Shown here piece after piece: positions 46,810 to 56,491 of a DNA stretch of 64,000 nucleotides. Both the position numbers and the translations under genes were made by a program. The notes under the pieces were generated by a model. That model did no database searches, had not been told where the DNA came from, and worked only from the letters and a program-made list of their open reading frames with translations. Source of the DNA: Pantoea coffeiphila (GTDB taxonomy: Bacteria; Pseudomonadota; Gammaproteobacteria; Enterobacterales; Enterobacteriaceae). The stretch covers positions 248,001 to 312,000 of the forward strand of contig NZ_JAFBFW010000003.1 of NCBI RefSeq assembly GCF_016909495.1. Direction: 5' to 3'. The first letter of the stretch is position 1. Every line of letters starts with the position of its first letter.

Positions 46810-49800
46810 TTATAAACCACCCGATTTATAGGTTCTCGCCACCGGCGCCCCGTTGCTGGCCGGCGTTTTACGTCCGATGGTTTCCATTCGCACCTGGAAC
46901 GGCGGGAACGGCATCTCCAGACCGTGTTCCTGATAGCCGCGCAGGATCAGCTGATGCAGCTCATGGCGCAACGGCATACGGTGCCCCATTTCTGCGGCGT
47001 GAATACGCAGCTCAAACAGCTGAATCCCCTGCTGCAAATCAACCAGGAAGGCTTCCGGCTGTGGTGTTTCCAGCACGTAGCTACAGCGATGAGCCGCCTG
47101 TAGCAGCACGTTGGTGACCTCTTCGCTATTGGCTTCCGCCGACGCCGGGATAGTCAGCACCACGCGCGTCACCGAGTCGGAGAGCGACCAGTTCACAAAC
47201 TGCTCGGTGATAAACGCCTTGTTCGGCACAATGATCTCTTTGCGATCCCAGTCGGTAATGGTGGTTGCACGGGTATTAATACGCGTGATGCTGCCGGTGA
47301 GATCGCGAATGGTAACGGTATCGCCGATACGAATCGGTTTCTCAAACAGGATGATCAGGCCGGAGATAAAGTTGGCGAAAATCTCCTGCAAACCAAAGCC
47401 CAGTCCCACACCCAGCGCTGCGACCAGCCACTGGAGTTTCGACCAGTCCACGCCGATCATCGAGAATCCGGTCAGCCCACCGATCAGGATCAGTAGATAC
47501 TTGGTAACGGTAGTAATGGCGTAGCCGGTACCCGGTGTGAGATCCAGGTGCTGCAACAGCGCCAGCTCCAGCAGAGCGGGCATATTGCGCACCAGCTGGG
47601 TGGTAATAATCAGCACCAGCACGGCAATGAGAACCGAACCGAGCGTTATCGGCTGCAGGCTTTCCACGCCCTGAATCGTGGTATTGACGTCCCACAGGCG
47701 GATATTTTCCAGGAAGCCAAACGCCGAATGAATTTCTGACCAGAGCACAATCACCGACACCAGCGCTATCAGCGTCAGAATCGAGCGCACCAGCCGCAGC
47801 GACTGAGCGCTGATAGCATCAAGATCGATGACCGGCTCTTCGACGTCGATACTGTCGGCGGCGGTCTGCTGCGCGGCTGTTTCTTCTTCACCACGCGCGC
47901 GCTGGGCAAGGATCTCGGCGCGGCGGTGGCGGGCACGATCGAAGGCGATACGGCGTCGTTGAATCAGCATCCAGCGGCGAATGATATGGTAGATCACCAG
48001 CAGCAGGAACCAGATTGCCACCGATGTTTCCAGCCTTGCCAGCAGCGCCTGAGCCGTTGCCAGATAACCAATGCAGGACGCCAGTGCGGCAATCAGCGGC
48101 ATGGCAATCATTGCATTCCACAGGATGTTATTAATGAAATTCTCGCCGTTACCCTCTTTATCCAGGTGCAGCGGTATCCCGGCGCGTTTGAGGCTGACGG
48201 TGACCAGGCTCAGTGCACCGCAAATCAGAATAAAGCACAGGCGGCCCAGCGTAGCGGAGAACTCGCGGTCTTCAAGGTTATCGAAGGCGATCAGCACCAT
48301 CATCAGCGGCACAACCAGGCCAATACAGAGCGTATAGAAGCGCATCGCGCGCGCCACGCGGGTTTGCGGCCAGCGGAAGTGGATGATAAACAGTCCCTGC
48401 GGGCGGGCAAAGGTCGCGCTGATCATAAACGCCCACAGCAGCGGCACGCTGGCGGTAACGCCATCACCCACGGCGACCGCGATAGGATACGGCCAGGCGT
48501 GCTGTAGGCCATAACCCAGTGCAGCCCACAGTACCGGCAGCGGCAGGGCCACCAGAATGGACCAGAACACGGTGCGCAGCGTCAGGCTGAAGTGGTCGAG
48601 GGTGACTTTGCCAACTTTGCTGGAGGCGCGCTCAAGGAAGTTACGGAAGTGACGGCGCGAGCTGATACTGAAACCGACCAGCAGAATAGCACCAAGAATC
48701 GGCATCACCGTTTCGCGGCTGGTGACCATCATGACCAGCGCGCCGCCCAGCTGCCCCAGGGTATCCAGCGAGAGCAGACGTTGCAGATCGCGCGCCAGTT
48801 CAAGCGGATAGCTGATGCTGATTGGGCTAACGTCGGCGGTCCAGAACAGGTAGCGGTGGGTGGCTTCTTTGACTTCATTCAGCGCATCGACCAGCTGGCT
48901 GTTACCGACCTTCAGCTTGGTCACGCCGAGGATCAGGTTATCGCAGCCGGAAAGCAGCGAGGTCAGCAGCTCGCGCTGGGTTTTTAGCTGCGCATCCAGA
49001 ATACGGCGCTGTTCGCTGGTCAGATTACTGTTGTCATCCTGACGCAGCTGCTTCAGCGTTTGCTGGCGCTCCAGCAGATCTTCGTAGTGCAGCCGCTGCA
49101 CGCGCAGCTGCGCCATTTCGTTGTCCAGCTGCTGCGGTTTTGGCATATCGGGCAGGCGCGAAACCTGTGCCCGCAGCGCTTCGCCGAGAACGTTGGACAT
49201 GCCCAGCCACTGCGACTGCTCGCGCAGCGTGCTCAGTGCCTGACGGACCTGAATAGTCTGGTTGGCGGCGGTACGCTGCTGCGACGCCACCAGGTCCATC
49301 CGCTGCGCCTGTTGATTCAGTGCTGCGGACAGCTCGCGGTTAACGCGGAACTGTTCGGCGATGCCCTCGGGCATATCACCGCTGTTTTCTGCCAGCTGTT
49401 CGGTGCGGGCCAGCGCCATTTCGGCTTCGCGCTGGCGCAGGCCGTTAAGCTGATTGCGCAGATCCTGCAGATAGGCATCCAGCTGGCTGGCTTTGAGCTG
49501 GTGGACTTCCGCCCGCATTCTCGCCAGTTCCTGGCGGTTGTTCGCGGAGAGCTGCGCCAGTTCCAGTTCATCAACACGTGCTTTCTGTGCCGCCGATTCC
49601 GCCTGGCGTGCTGACAGCTGTGCCTGCGCCAGCGGCGTGGTTGCCGTCGGCTGACCCTGCAGGCGTCGTTCCACCTCGCTCAGGCTGCGGCGGGCGTCGG
49701 TTTGCTGCAGCGGCAGCTGGGACAGAGAGTCGCTGATTTCACGGGCGCGATCCTGCTCCTGCTGCGACAGGCGACCTTCTTCCAGCAGCTGACTGCTGAC

Positions 49801-50145
49801 CTGCAGGATCTCCTGATCGAGATCGGCCGCGCTCATATTGCTGCGCAGCTGTTTGTTGCTGTCGGTCAGGCTGGCGATCTGCTGGCGTAAATCACGAGAA
49901 AGTTTGGGGAAATCATCGATTATCTGCTGATATTCCTGCGTTTTATCCAGCGAGGACTTTTGTTCGTCCAGCCAGTTCAGGGTTGACTGCAGGGCATCGA
50001 CAACTTCCGCCTGATTCGCAGTCGTTTTGTCTGACTTCGCCTGTTCAAGTTCCTGTTTGATTTGCGCGGCATCCGGTGCGCTGGCGGCATAGAGCGGCTG
50101 GAGAAGACTCCAGCCTAACAAAAGAGAGAGAATCAGGCGTGACAT
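46810..50145 (-). CDS. mscM: Mechanosensitive channel MscM
   Basis: This 1111-residue MscS-superfamily channel opens under membrane tension to release solutes on osmotic downshock. A signal peptide (about 20 residues) is followed by a long coiled-coil, Gln/Glu-rich periplasmic domain (about residues 25-470). About eleven transmembrane helices and the C-terminal MscS domain come next, the latter with LGVGLGFGLQEIFANFISGLIIL and KPIRIGDTVTI. It matches E. coli MscM (YjeP, 1107 aa). It lies 9 bp after psd and is probably cotranscribed with it, as in E. coli. Confidence 0.95.
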   Translation of the reverse strand: MSRLILSLLLGWSLLQPLYAASAPDAAQIKQELEQAKSDKTTANQAEVVDALQSTLNWLDEQKSSLDKTQEYQQIIDDFPKLSRDLRQQIASLTDSNKQLRSNMSAADLDQEILQVSSQLLEEGRLSQQEQDRAREISDSLSQLPLQQTDARRSLSEVERRLQGQPTATTPLAQAQLSARQAESAAQKARVDELELAQLSANNRQELARMRAEVHQLKASQLDAYLQDLRNQLNGLRQREAEMALARTEQLAENSGDMPEGIAEQFRVNRELSAALNQQAQRMDLVASQQRTAANQTIQVRQALSTLREQSQWLGMSNVLGEALRAQVSRLPDMPKPQQLDNEMAQLRVQRLHYEDLLERQQTLKQLRQDDNSNLTSEQRRILDAQLKTQRELLTSLLSGCDNLILGVTKLKVGNSQLVDALNEVKEATHRYLFWTADVSPISISYPLELARDLQRLLSLDTLGQLGGALVMMVTSRETVMPILGAILLVGFSISSRRHFRNFLERASSKVGKVTLDHFSLTLRTVFWSILVALPLPVLWAALGYGLQHAWPYPIAVAVGDGVTASVPLLWAFMISATFARPQGLFIIHFRWPQTRVARAMRFYTLCIGLVVPLMMVLIAFDNLEDREFSATLGRLCFILICGALSLVTVSLKRAGIPLHLDKEGNGENFINNILWNAMIAMPLIAALASCIGYLATAQALLARLETSVAIWFLLLVIYHIIRRWMLIQRRRIAFDRARHRRAEILAQRARGEEETAAQQTAADSIDVEEPVIDLDAISAQSLRLVRSILTLIALVSVIVLWSEIHSAFGFLENIRLWDVNTTIQGVESLQPITLGSVLIAVLVLIITTQLVRNMPALLELALLQHLDLTPGTGYAITTVTKYLLILIGGLTGFSMIGVDWSKLQWLVAALGVGLGFGLQEIFANFISGLIILFEKPIRIGDTVTIRDLTGSITRINTRATTITDWDRKEIIVPNKAFITEQFVNWSLSDSVTRVVLTIPASAEANSEEVTNVLLQAAHRCSYVLETPQPEAFLVDLQQGIQLFELRIHAAEMGHRMPLRHELHQLILRGYQEHGLEMPFPPFQVRMETIGRKTPASNGAPVARTYKSGGL

Positions 50146-50154
50146 GGCAATCCG

Positions 50155-51054
50155 CTATGGATGATGGAGAACGTCTTCCGCACTGTCTTTTTGCAGTGCG
50201 ATGGCCAGCGTCTCGCCCAGGCGGACTTTACTTTCCGCAGCCAGGCTTTCAGCCAGTTTTACTTTACCTTCGGCAAACAGGTTAATCACCGTAGAGCCCA
50301 GTTTGAAACGGCCCATTTCCTGGCCTTTCAGGAGTACAACGGAACCCTCGGCATCCGCACCCGGGAAGCTCCAGCGCTTGATCACGCCTTCACGCGGTGG
50401 CGTAACGGTGCCCGCCCAGACGGTTTCGATGCTGCCAACGATGGTGGCACCGACCAGAATTTGCGCCATCGGGCCAAATTCAGTATCGAACAGGCAGATG
50501 ACTCTCTCATTACGGGCAAACAGATTCGGGATGTTCTGTGCGGTGAGCGGATTCACCGAGTAGAGGTCGCCGGGAACGTAGATCATTTCACGCAGGATAC
50601 CGTTACACGGCATATGCACGCGGTGATAGTCGCGCGGCGCAAGGTAGGTCGTTACAAACTCACCGTTGCGGAACATCTCCGTCATCTTTTCATTGCCTGC
50701 CAGCAGGCCTTCCAGCGAGTAGGTGTGGCCTTTGGCCTGGAAGATTTGGTCACCGTCAATGTGGCCCAGCTGGCTGATTGCGCCATCAGCAGGCAGCACC
50801 AGCAGGTTTGGATCGGCAATCAGCGGCCGTGCGTCATCGCGTAGCGGGCGGACAAAAAAGTCGTTAAAGGTACGATAGCTGGCGGTATCCGGCTTCTGCG
50901 CCTCTTTCATATCGACTTTGTAGAACCAGACAAAGACGTCGATGACCGCTTTGGTCAGCCATCCGCCGCGTTTGCTGGCACCCCAGCCGGCAAGTTCAGT
51001 CAGGGCCTTTTTAGGCAATAAATTATTCAGGCCGAGTTTAATACGATCCAACAC
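50155..51054 (-). CDS. psd: Phosphatidylserine decarboxylase proenzyme
   Basis: This 299-residue inner-membrane enzyme makes phosphatidylethanolamine from phosphatidylserine. The self-cleavage motif LGST spans residues 252-255, so Ser254 becomes the pyruvoyl group, the same number as in E. coli. The catalytic Asp and His are in LPADGAISQ and [11 protein letters not shown]. It is somewhat shorter than the 322-residue E. coli protein, lacking part of the C-terminal tail. The gene is followed directly by mscM. Confidence 0.96.
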   Translation of the reverse strand: MLDRIKLGLNNLLPKKALTELAGWGASKRGGWLTKAVIDVFVWFYKVDMKEAQKPDTASYRTFNDFFVRPLRDDARPLIADPNLLVLPADGAISQLGHIDGDQIFQAKGHTYSLEGLLAGNEKMTEMFRNGEFVTTYLAPRDYHRVHMPCNGILREMIYVPGDLYSVNPLTAQNIPNLFARNERVICLFDTEFGPMAQILVGATIVGSIETVWAGTVTPPREGVIKRWSFPGADAEGSVVLLKGQEMGRFKLGSTVINLFAEGKVKLAESLAAESKVRLGETLAIALQKDSAEDVLHHP

Positions 51055-51214
51055 GTGAGCCTCCTGGCTTAATCAGACAGCGAAAAATTAATGGGGGCGG
51101 ATTGTAACAGCGCCCGTCGGTTAAGGCTAATGCCTGTCCGGGCGCGTTCAGTCAGCAATATGGCGCAGCGTATTCTGGCGGTCTGCATCCATCAGCATCT
51201 TAAAGGAAAGACGG

Positions 51215-52276
51215 TCAATCTTTGTCAGCGTTGAAGCTTCGACGGGTTTTCGCCTGAACTTCCGACATGCTTTCCAGAATGTGGTGATAGTTAACGAAGC
51301 GCGACTCGTCGATCTCGCCGTTATCTACTGCTTCACGGATGGCACATCCCGGATCGGTATCATGCTTGCAGTCGCGGAATTTACAGCCGCCCAGATACTT
51401 ACGGAATTCGACAAATCCCTGGGTAATTTGTTCCGGTTCCAGATGCCATAAACCGAATTCACGAACGCCGGGGGAGTCAATCACGTCGCCGCCGTGTGGG
51501 AAGTGATAAAGACGAGCCGCAGTGGTGGTGTGCTGGCCAAGGCCGGAGACGTCGGAAACGTCGTTGGTGAGGATCTCATTGCTGCTGAGGTCCAGGCCGA
51601 GGAGGGCGTTAAGCAGGCTCGATTTGCCGACGCCGGACTGGCCGGCAAAGATGCTGACGCGCCCGGTCAGCGCTTCTTCCAGCTCGGCAAGGCCCTGTTT
51701 TTCATGGCTGGAAACCATCAGCACCCGGTAGCCAATATGGCGATAGATATCCATCTGCTCATCGACAAATTTACGGCCTTCTTCATCCAGCAAATCGGTT
51801 TTGTTCAGCACCAGCAGTGGTTCAACGTCCAGCGTTTCGCTGGCGACCAGATAGCGATCGATGATATTCAGCGACAGCTCGGGCAGAATCGCGGAGACGA
51901 TAACGATCTGATTGATATTGGCGGCGATCGGTTTGACGCCATCGTAGAAATCCGGGCGGGTGAGGACCGACGTCCGCTCGTGTACGGCTTCAACAATGCC
52001 TTTGACCGTTGCGCCACCTTCAGCACCCGGGCGCCAAAGCACGCGATCGCCGGTAACCAGAGAACGGATGGTGCGGCGAATGTTGCAGCGGTGAACTGAA
52101 CCATCCGCATCTTCTACGTCTACGTGCATACCAAACCGGCTGATCGCGACGCCATCACGCGCCTCGCCGAACAGGCTGTCATCCGGTTCGGGCTTATCGG
52201 CACGCTGCTTCAGGCGGCGATCGTGGTTAGCACTTACGCGACGTTGTTGACCTTTGGATAGTTTGTTTTTACTCAC
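51215..52276 (-). CDS. rsgA: Ribosome small-subunit GTPase RsgA
   Basis: This 353-residue circularly permuted GTPase assists late maturation of the 30S subunit. The N-terminal OB domain (about residues 60-115) is followed by GTPase motifs in permuted order: NKTD (G4), [12 protein letters not shown] (G1) and DSPG (G3). The C-terminal zinc finger has [14 protein letters not shown]. It is divergent from orn across 102 bp, the same arrangement as in E. coli. Confidence 0.96.
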   Translation of the reverse strand: MSKNKLSKGQQRRVSANHDRRLKQRADKPEPDDSLFGEARDGVAISRFGMHVDVEDADGSVHRCNIRRTIRSLVTGDRVLWRPGAEGGATVKGIVEAVHERTSVLTRPDFYDGVKPIAANINQIVIVSAILPELSLNIIDRYLVASETLDVEPLLVLNKTDLLDEEGRKFVDEQMDIYRHIGYRVLMVSSHEKQGLAELEEALTGRVSIFAGQSGVGKSSLLNALLGLDLSSNEILTNDVSDVSGLGQHTTTAARLYHFPHGGDVIDSPGVREFGLWHLEPEQITQGFVEFRKYLGGCKFRDCKHDTDPGCAIREAVDNGEIDESRFVNYHHILESMSEVQAKTRRSFNADKD

Positions 52277-52378
52277 TGTTCCTCACACAAATCAGGCATG
52301 TTTCGCCCTTGAGGGGCAAAACGTCTATCATACACGCTAATTAACGACAATGCCGCTTTGACCACAGTGAGATGCACT

Positions 52379-52924
52379 ATGACCGCGAATGCTAATAACC
52401 TGATTTGGATTGATCTTGAAATGACAGGCCTGGACCCGGAACGGGATCGTATTATCGAGATCGCGACGCTGGTTACCGATGCCAATCTGAATATTCTCGC
52501 TGAAGGGCCGGTATTTGCCGTACATCAGTCCGACGCCCAGCTGGCGCTGATGGATGACTGGAACGTGCGTACGCACACCAACAGCGGACTGGTTGAACGC
52601 GTGAAGGCCAGCCAGCATGACGATCGTGCGGCCGAACTGGCCACCATCGAATTCCTCAAGGAGTGGGTGCCTGCGAACAGCTCGCCAATTTGCGGCAACA
52701 GTATCGGTCAGGATCGCCGCTTCCTGTTTAAGTACATGCCTGAACTGGAAGCCTACTTCCACTATCGCTACCTGGACGTCAGCACACTGAAAGAGCTGGC
52801 GCGTCGCTGGAAGCCTGAAATCCTGCCGGGCTTTAAAAAGCAGGGTTCGCATCAGGCGATGGATGATATCCGTGAATCCGTAGCCGAGCTGTCCTACTAT
52901 CGCGAGCACTTTATCCAGCTGTGA
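52379..52924 (+). CDS. orn: Oligoribonuclease
   Basis: This 181-residue essential 3'-5' exonuclease degrades 2-5-nt RNA, including pGpG, the product of EAL phosphodiesterases such as MrkJ here. The DEDDh catalytic residues are in [19 protein letters not shown] and [10 protein letters not shown]. The ATG at 52379 (MTANANNL) gives the E. coli length. It precedes the glycine tRNA genes as in E. coli. Confidence 0.97.
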   Translation: MTANANNLIWIDLEMTGLDPERDRIIEIATLVTDANLNILAEGPVFAVHQSDAQLALMDDWNVRTHTNSGLVERVKASQHDDRAAELATIEFLKEWVPANSSPICGNSIGQDRRFLFKYMPELEAYFHYRYLDVSTLKELARRWKPEILPGFKKQGSHQAMDDIRESVAELSYYREHFIQL

Positions 52925-53067
52925 TAATAACGGTGGCGGGCGGGGCGTTGAACATTCTTTTTAACGGCTGCCAGCCACATTCTTCACCTTTTTTGCTGAT
53001 AAATTCACCTTTTTGCTGGCTTTGTCAGCAGTCGGAAATAAAAATCCGTATTTTTACGATGATGGGA

Positions 53068-53095
53068 TTGCGCAGGGGGGAAATCTCCGTATAAT
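53068..53095 (+). promoter_or_regulatory. Promoter of tRNA-Gly copy 1
   Basis: TTGCGC (53068-53073), a 16-bp spacer and TATAAT (53090-53095) are followed by a GC-rich GCGCTCCCC discriminator. Confidence 0.75.
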
Positions 53096-53137
53096 GCGCT
53101 CCCCGTACCGGTGAAGAAATTACATCGCTACGACTAA

Positions 53138-53213
<76 letters not shown>

Positions 53214-53246
53214 AATTTTGTTCTGCCGTGCAAGCGGTGGAATAGT

Positions 53247-53275
53247 AAAAAAAGACCCTAACGGGTCTTTTTTTA
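53247..53275 (+). terminator. Terminator after tRNA-Gly copy 1
   Basis: AAAAAAGACCC, a 4-base TAAC loop and GGGTCTTTTTTT form a textbook intrinsic terminator. This separates copy 1 from the other two transcripts. Confidence 0.9.
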
Positions 53276-53392
53276 TGCCTGAAATTCTCCGTTATATCCG
53301 ACAGATTTCTGCGCCAGCGAATTTAAAAACCGTCGTATTTCTTGCAAAGACCGGAGAAAAATCAGGGCGATGTCTCCACCGCCCCTGAGGTA

Positions 53393-54334
53393 TTACTGGC
53401 TGTTGCTCAGTACGCCATAAATGCGCTTAACCTGCTGGTCATAGGCGGTTAACCCGCCTGCTGAATAGATTGCTTTGGCGTCCAGATAAACAATATGGCC
53501 GTCTTTTGCCGCTCTGGTTGCACGCACCTGCGGATCGCCCAACAGTTTTTCCGCATTCGCCGGTCCCTGACCGATGGCGCTGTTGCGGTCGATCACGAAG
53601 ATCCACTCCGGGTCTGCTTTTTTGATGCGGGCAGCATCAACGATTTCACCGAAACGGCCTTTGCCCTCGACCTGGGTCGCTTCTTTAAAGCCCAGCAGAT
53701 CGAAGATAAAGCCGTAGTGGTCGCCATAGCCATAGGCCATCAGCTTATCGCCCGTCACCAGGACGGTCATCGCGGTGCCGGCTTTTTCCGCCAGCGGGCG
53801 CGTTTTTTGAATATCCTTGTTAAATGAGGCCAGTGCCTGCTCTGCCTGCGGCTGTTTATCAAACAGCTTGCCTAAGGTACGTGTGCGATCTTCAAGACTG
53901 CTCAGCAGATGAGCATTATCCACGGTCAGATCCAGCGTGGGTGCGACAGCGCGTAATTTATCGGTTGACTCAAATGCGCGGCTGCCGCCGATAATCAGGT
54001 CGGGCTTATGCTGTTTTAGCACCTCGAAATCGGGCTTAAACGGATTGCCAACGTTGTAATAGCTGTCTGACTCGTACTTGCTGAGATAGGCCGGATAACT
54101 GCCTTTTTCCTTAGGTAACGGCAGGCCGGAAACCTTTACTCCCAGCACATCAAGAATATCCAGCATGGCCAGATCGTAAACCACGACATTCTGCGGATTC
54201 TTATTCAGCGTCTGAGTATTGATGCTATCGGTAACGGGGATGCTGGTGGAAACAGTGTCGGCAGCGAATGTGCCACTGGCGGCGAGTAGCAGGCTGGTCG
54301 CCAGAATATTGCGAGTGAAACGAGGTAGGGGCAT
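53393..54334 (-). CDS. Orphan siderophore ABC-transporter binding protein
   Basis: This 313-residue periplasmic protein resembles the FatB/YclQ/CeuE group of iron-siderophore binding proteins. A signal peptide ends at about residue 25 (TFAA). The type III (TroA/BtuF-like) fold is shown by QNVVVYDLAMLDILDVLGV, KPDLIIGGSRAFESTDKL, GRFGEIVDAARIKKADPEWIF and the terminal GGLTAYDQQVKRIYG. The ATG at 54334 fits the signal peptide better than the ATG at 54376. No permease or ATPase gene is nearby. A Fur-like site lies upstream. The gene is flanked by tRNA-Gly copies 1 and 2 and is opposite in strand. Confidence 0.85.
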   Translation of the reverse strand: MPLPRFTRNILATSLLLAASGTFAADTVSTSIPVTDSINTQTLNKNPQNVVVYDLAMLDILDVLGVKVSGLPLPKEKGSYPAYLSKYESDSYYNVGNPFKPDFEVLKQHKPDLIIGGSRAFESTDKLRAVAPTLDLTVDNAHLLSSLEDRTRTLGKLFDKQPQAEQALASFNKDIQKTRPLAEKAGTAMTVLVTGDKLMAYGYGDHYGFIFDLLGFKEATQVEGKGRFGEIVDAARIKKADPEWIFVIDRNSAIGQGPANAEKLLGDPQVRATRAAKDGHIVYLDAKAIYSAGGLTAYDQQVKRIYGVLSNSQ

Positions 54335-54360
54335 AAAACAACATCCTTTGTAAGTGTAAA

Positions 54361-54379
54361 TGGTAATCGTTCTCAATTA
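54361..54379. promoter_or_regulatory. Fur-box-like site upstream of the siderophore-binding protein
   Basis: Read on the minus strand, ATTGAGAACGATTACCA resembles the GAGAATnATTA core of many Fur boxes. The match to the 19-mer consensus is only moderate. It is 27-45 bp before the start codon. Confidence 0.5.
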
Positions 54380-54514
54380 ATGATACTGCAAACGTTTCCT
54401 ATGTACATAGGGCTGTTATTCGCTCTAACGTGCTGAATTCTGCTTGTTAAACATGCTTTTTGGAGAAATTTATAGCAGTCGGTCTGATTAAGATGAAAAA
54501 GCGAGAAAGGGGGC

Positions 54515-54543
54515 TTGTCAGGCTGCATCATCTGGTCCATAAT
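54515..54543 (+). promoter_or_regulatory. Promoter of tRNA-Gly copy 2
   Basis: TTGTCA (54515-54520), a 17-bp spacer and CATAAT (54538-54543) are followed by GGCGCCC. The block GGTCCATAATGGCG recurs, with one change, before copy 3. Confidence 0.7.
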
Positions 54544-54627
54544 GGCGCCCATTCCTGATTCGGGAATGAAGTAAAAGATTTAAATATCAAACAATTACCT
54601 ACTGTTTGATAGCAGCACCACTCCTAA

Positions 54628-54703
<76 letters not shown>

Positions 54704-54821
54704 AGTTTTCTTCCTATCGCCTTTCTAAATTCCAGTCGGTTTACTTTAATTTTCCCTGTTCTGCCCAAAAATTAGCACCAGCGTTGCAAGAAAAATTAAC
54801 TTAATTTATTTAAGGATAATT

Positions 54822-55877
54822 ATGTTCTGTCAGAGCGGTTCCTTTTACGGCTTTAGCGTTCGATGGGCGTTAGTGACGCTCTTGTGCTTATTGTTCTCCT
54901 CTCTGGCTTATGCCGCATCGGTGGTGGGTTTTAAAGAGATCGATCTGGATAAAGACGGTCCGCGCCCCCTGAAGTTTGCCATCTGGTATCCTGCGAAAAA
55001 ACAAACCCACGCGGAAATGATAGCCGATAGCCGGATATTCTATGGTTTTAACGCCGTGCGGAACGGCGCGCCTGAAAGTGGTAAGCACCCGTTAATCGTC
55101 ATTTCTCATGGCTACGGCGGCACGTGGCGAAATCTGAGCTGGCTGGCCGCTGATTTGGCCGATCGGGGATACGTTGTGGCTGCACCTAATCATCCCGGCA
55201 CCAGTGCATTTAATCGCGATCCTCATCAGGCTGCGCAGTTAGCACTGCGTCCGCACGATCTCAGCCGGGTTATTGATGTGCTAGGCGCGAATTCCTCGCT
55301 GGCAGGAGAGATCGACGAGGAAAGGATTGCGGCTCTGGGCCATTCTCTTGGGGGATGGACCGTTGTTGCTCTGGCGGGTGGGCGTTTTGATACCGCCTTA
55401 TTTAAAGAAGCATGCCGGATGTATCCCATTCTGAATGCCTGCGGCCTGGCTTCAACGCTGGATCTTGGTAATCCGGGGCTGGAAAAAAGCATGCAGGATC
55501 GGCGTATTAAAGCGTTTATCTCCCTGGATGGTGGGCTGATTCGTGGATTCACGTCACAGAGCCTGGGGGAAATAGCGATTCCTTCACTCATTATTGGTGC
55601 GGGTACGGATGTCGGTGATATGCCCGTTGCGCTTGAGTCCGGCTACCTGCATGCGTTTCTGCCAAAGGCAGGTTCTGATTATGTTGAAATCTCCGATGCT
55701 ATGCATTTCAGCTTTCTCCAGCGCTGTAAACCGGGCGCGATAGCAATCCTGGCGGGTGAAGGGCAGGACATTCTCTGTAAGGATGGCGGAAACCGAAGCA
55801 GAGAGGAGATTCATCATCAAATCGCCGATCTTGTTATCGCGTTTCTTGGGAAAAACCTGCCGAAAACGACGGATTAA
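54822..55877 (+). CDS. Secreted alpha/beta hydrolase (dienelactone hydrolase-like)
   Basis: This 351-residue exported esterase-like protein has a signal peptide of about 32 residues (LFSSLAYA-AS). The alpha/beta-hydrolase fold shows the oxyanion segment ISHGYGGTWRNLSWLA, the nucleophile elbow GHSLGG and a late His in SDAMHFSFLQRC. The FAIWYPAKK and VAAPNHPGTS pieces recall dienelactone hydrolase and platelet-activating-factor acetylhydrolase relatives. The substrate is unknown. It sits alone between tRNA-Gly copies 2 and 3, on the tRNA strand. Confidence 0.85.
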   Translation: MFCQSGSFYGFSVRWALVTLLCLLFSSLAYAASVVGFKEIDLDKDGPRPLKFAIWYPAKKQTHAEMIADSRIFYGFNAVRNGAPESGKHPLIVISHGYGGTWRNLSWLAADLADRGYVVAAPNHPGTSAFNRDPHQAAQLALRPHDLSRVIDVLGANSSLAGEIDEERIAALGHSLGGWTVVALAGGRFDTALFKEACRMYPILNACGLASTLDLGNPGLEKSMQDRRIKAFISLDGGLIRGFTSQSLGEIAIPSLIIGAGTDVGDMPVALESGYLHAFLPKAGSDYVEISDAMHFSFLQRCKPGAIAILAGEGQDILCKDGGNRSREEIHHQIADLVIAFLGKNLPKTTD

Positions 55878-55985
55878 ACCCACTCGGGAAGGAGAGGGGT
55901 TGCTGATAAGGCGGGGGTTTTCAGGGGGATAACGCCTTGCTGAGCGAAAAAATGAGAACCATGTGAATTTTTTTTGACGCGGCTC

Positions 55986-56014
55986 TTGCCAGCGCTACCA
56001 AACAGGTCCATAAT
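55986..56014 (+). promoter_or_regulatory. Promoter of tRNA-Gly copy 3
   Basis: TTGCCA (55986-55991), a 17-bp spacer and CATAAT (56009-56014) are followed by AGCGACC. The -10 block GGTCCATAATAGCG is nearly that of copy 2. Confidence 0.7.
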
Positions 56015-56102
56015 AGCGACCTCTCCTCGGGAATCGAGGGGGAAAGCTAGGAAAATCAGTAAGTTACAACTTTCTAGTTCAGTAAAGCAGCACCACTCCT
56101 AA

Positions 56103-56178
<76 letters not shown>

Positions 56179-56491
56179 ATAATTTTTCATCTCATCATAA
56201 TCATCAAATTATTCACAGCCTTTTGCTGAAGGATGTTTGTTTTTTATTGCTAAACGAAAATTGTTTTGAACAGAGTTATCCACAGGATAGTTTTCTGCTG
56301 CCTGCAATTGCCCGATCGGCAAATTCCTATGCCTTTTTCGCAAGTCATTGTTTTTTATCTATTTGTGAATATTTCAAAATGTTATCTGGATCGCTTGTCA
56401 TTTCTGTGAAGATTGAATGACAAAGCTTTTTTATTTTTATTCACAGCGTGTGGAAAAATCTGCTGCGGTAAAAATTGACCCAATTGTGCAT
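56179..56491. promoter_or_regulatory. datA: datA-like DnaA-box cluster
   Basis: This 313-bp AT-rich, gene-free stretch lies between the third tRNA-Gly and queG. It contains TTATTCACA (56209-56217), consensus TTATCCACA (56276-56284), inverted ATATTCACA (56364-56372), TTATTCACA (56437-56445) and inverted TTTTCCACA (56449-56457). A weaker ATCTTCACA is at 56405-56413, inverted. In E. coli, datA lies by the glyVXY tRNA genes and queG. It binds many DnaA molecules and, with IHF, promotes DnaA-ATP hydrolysis. I could not identify the IHF site by eye. Confidence 0.78.
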
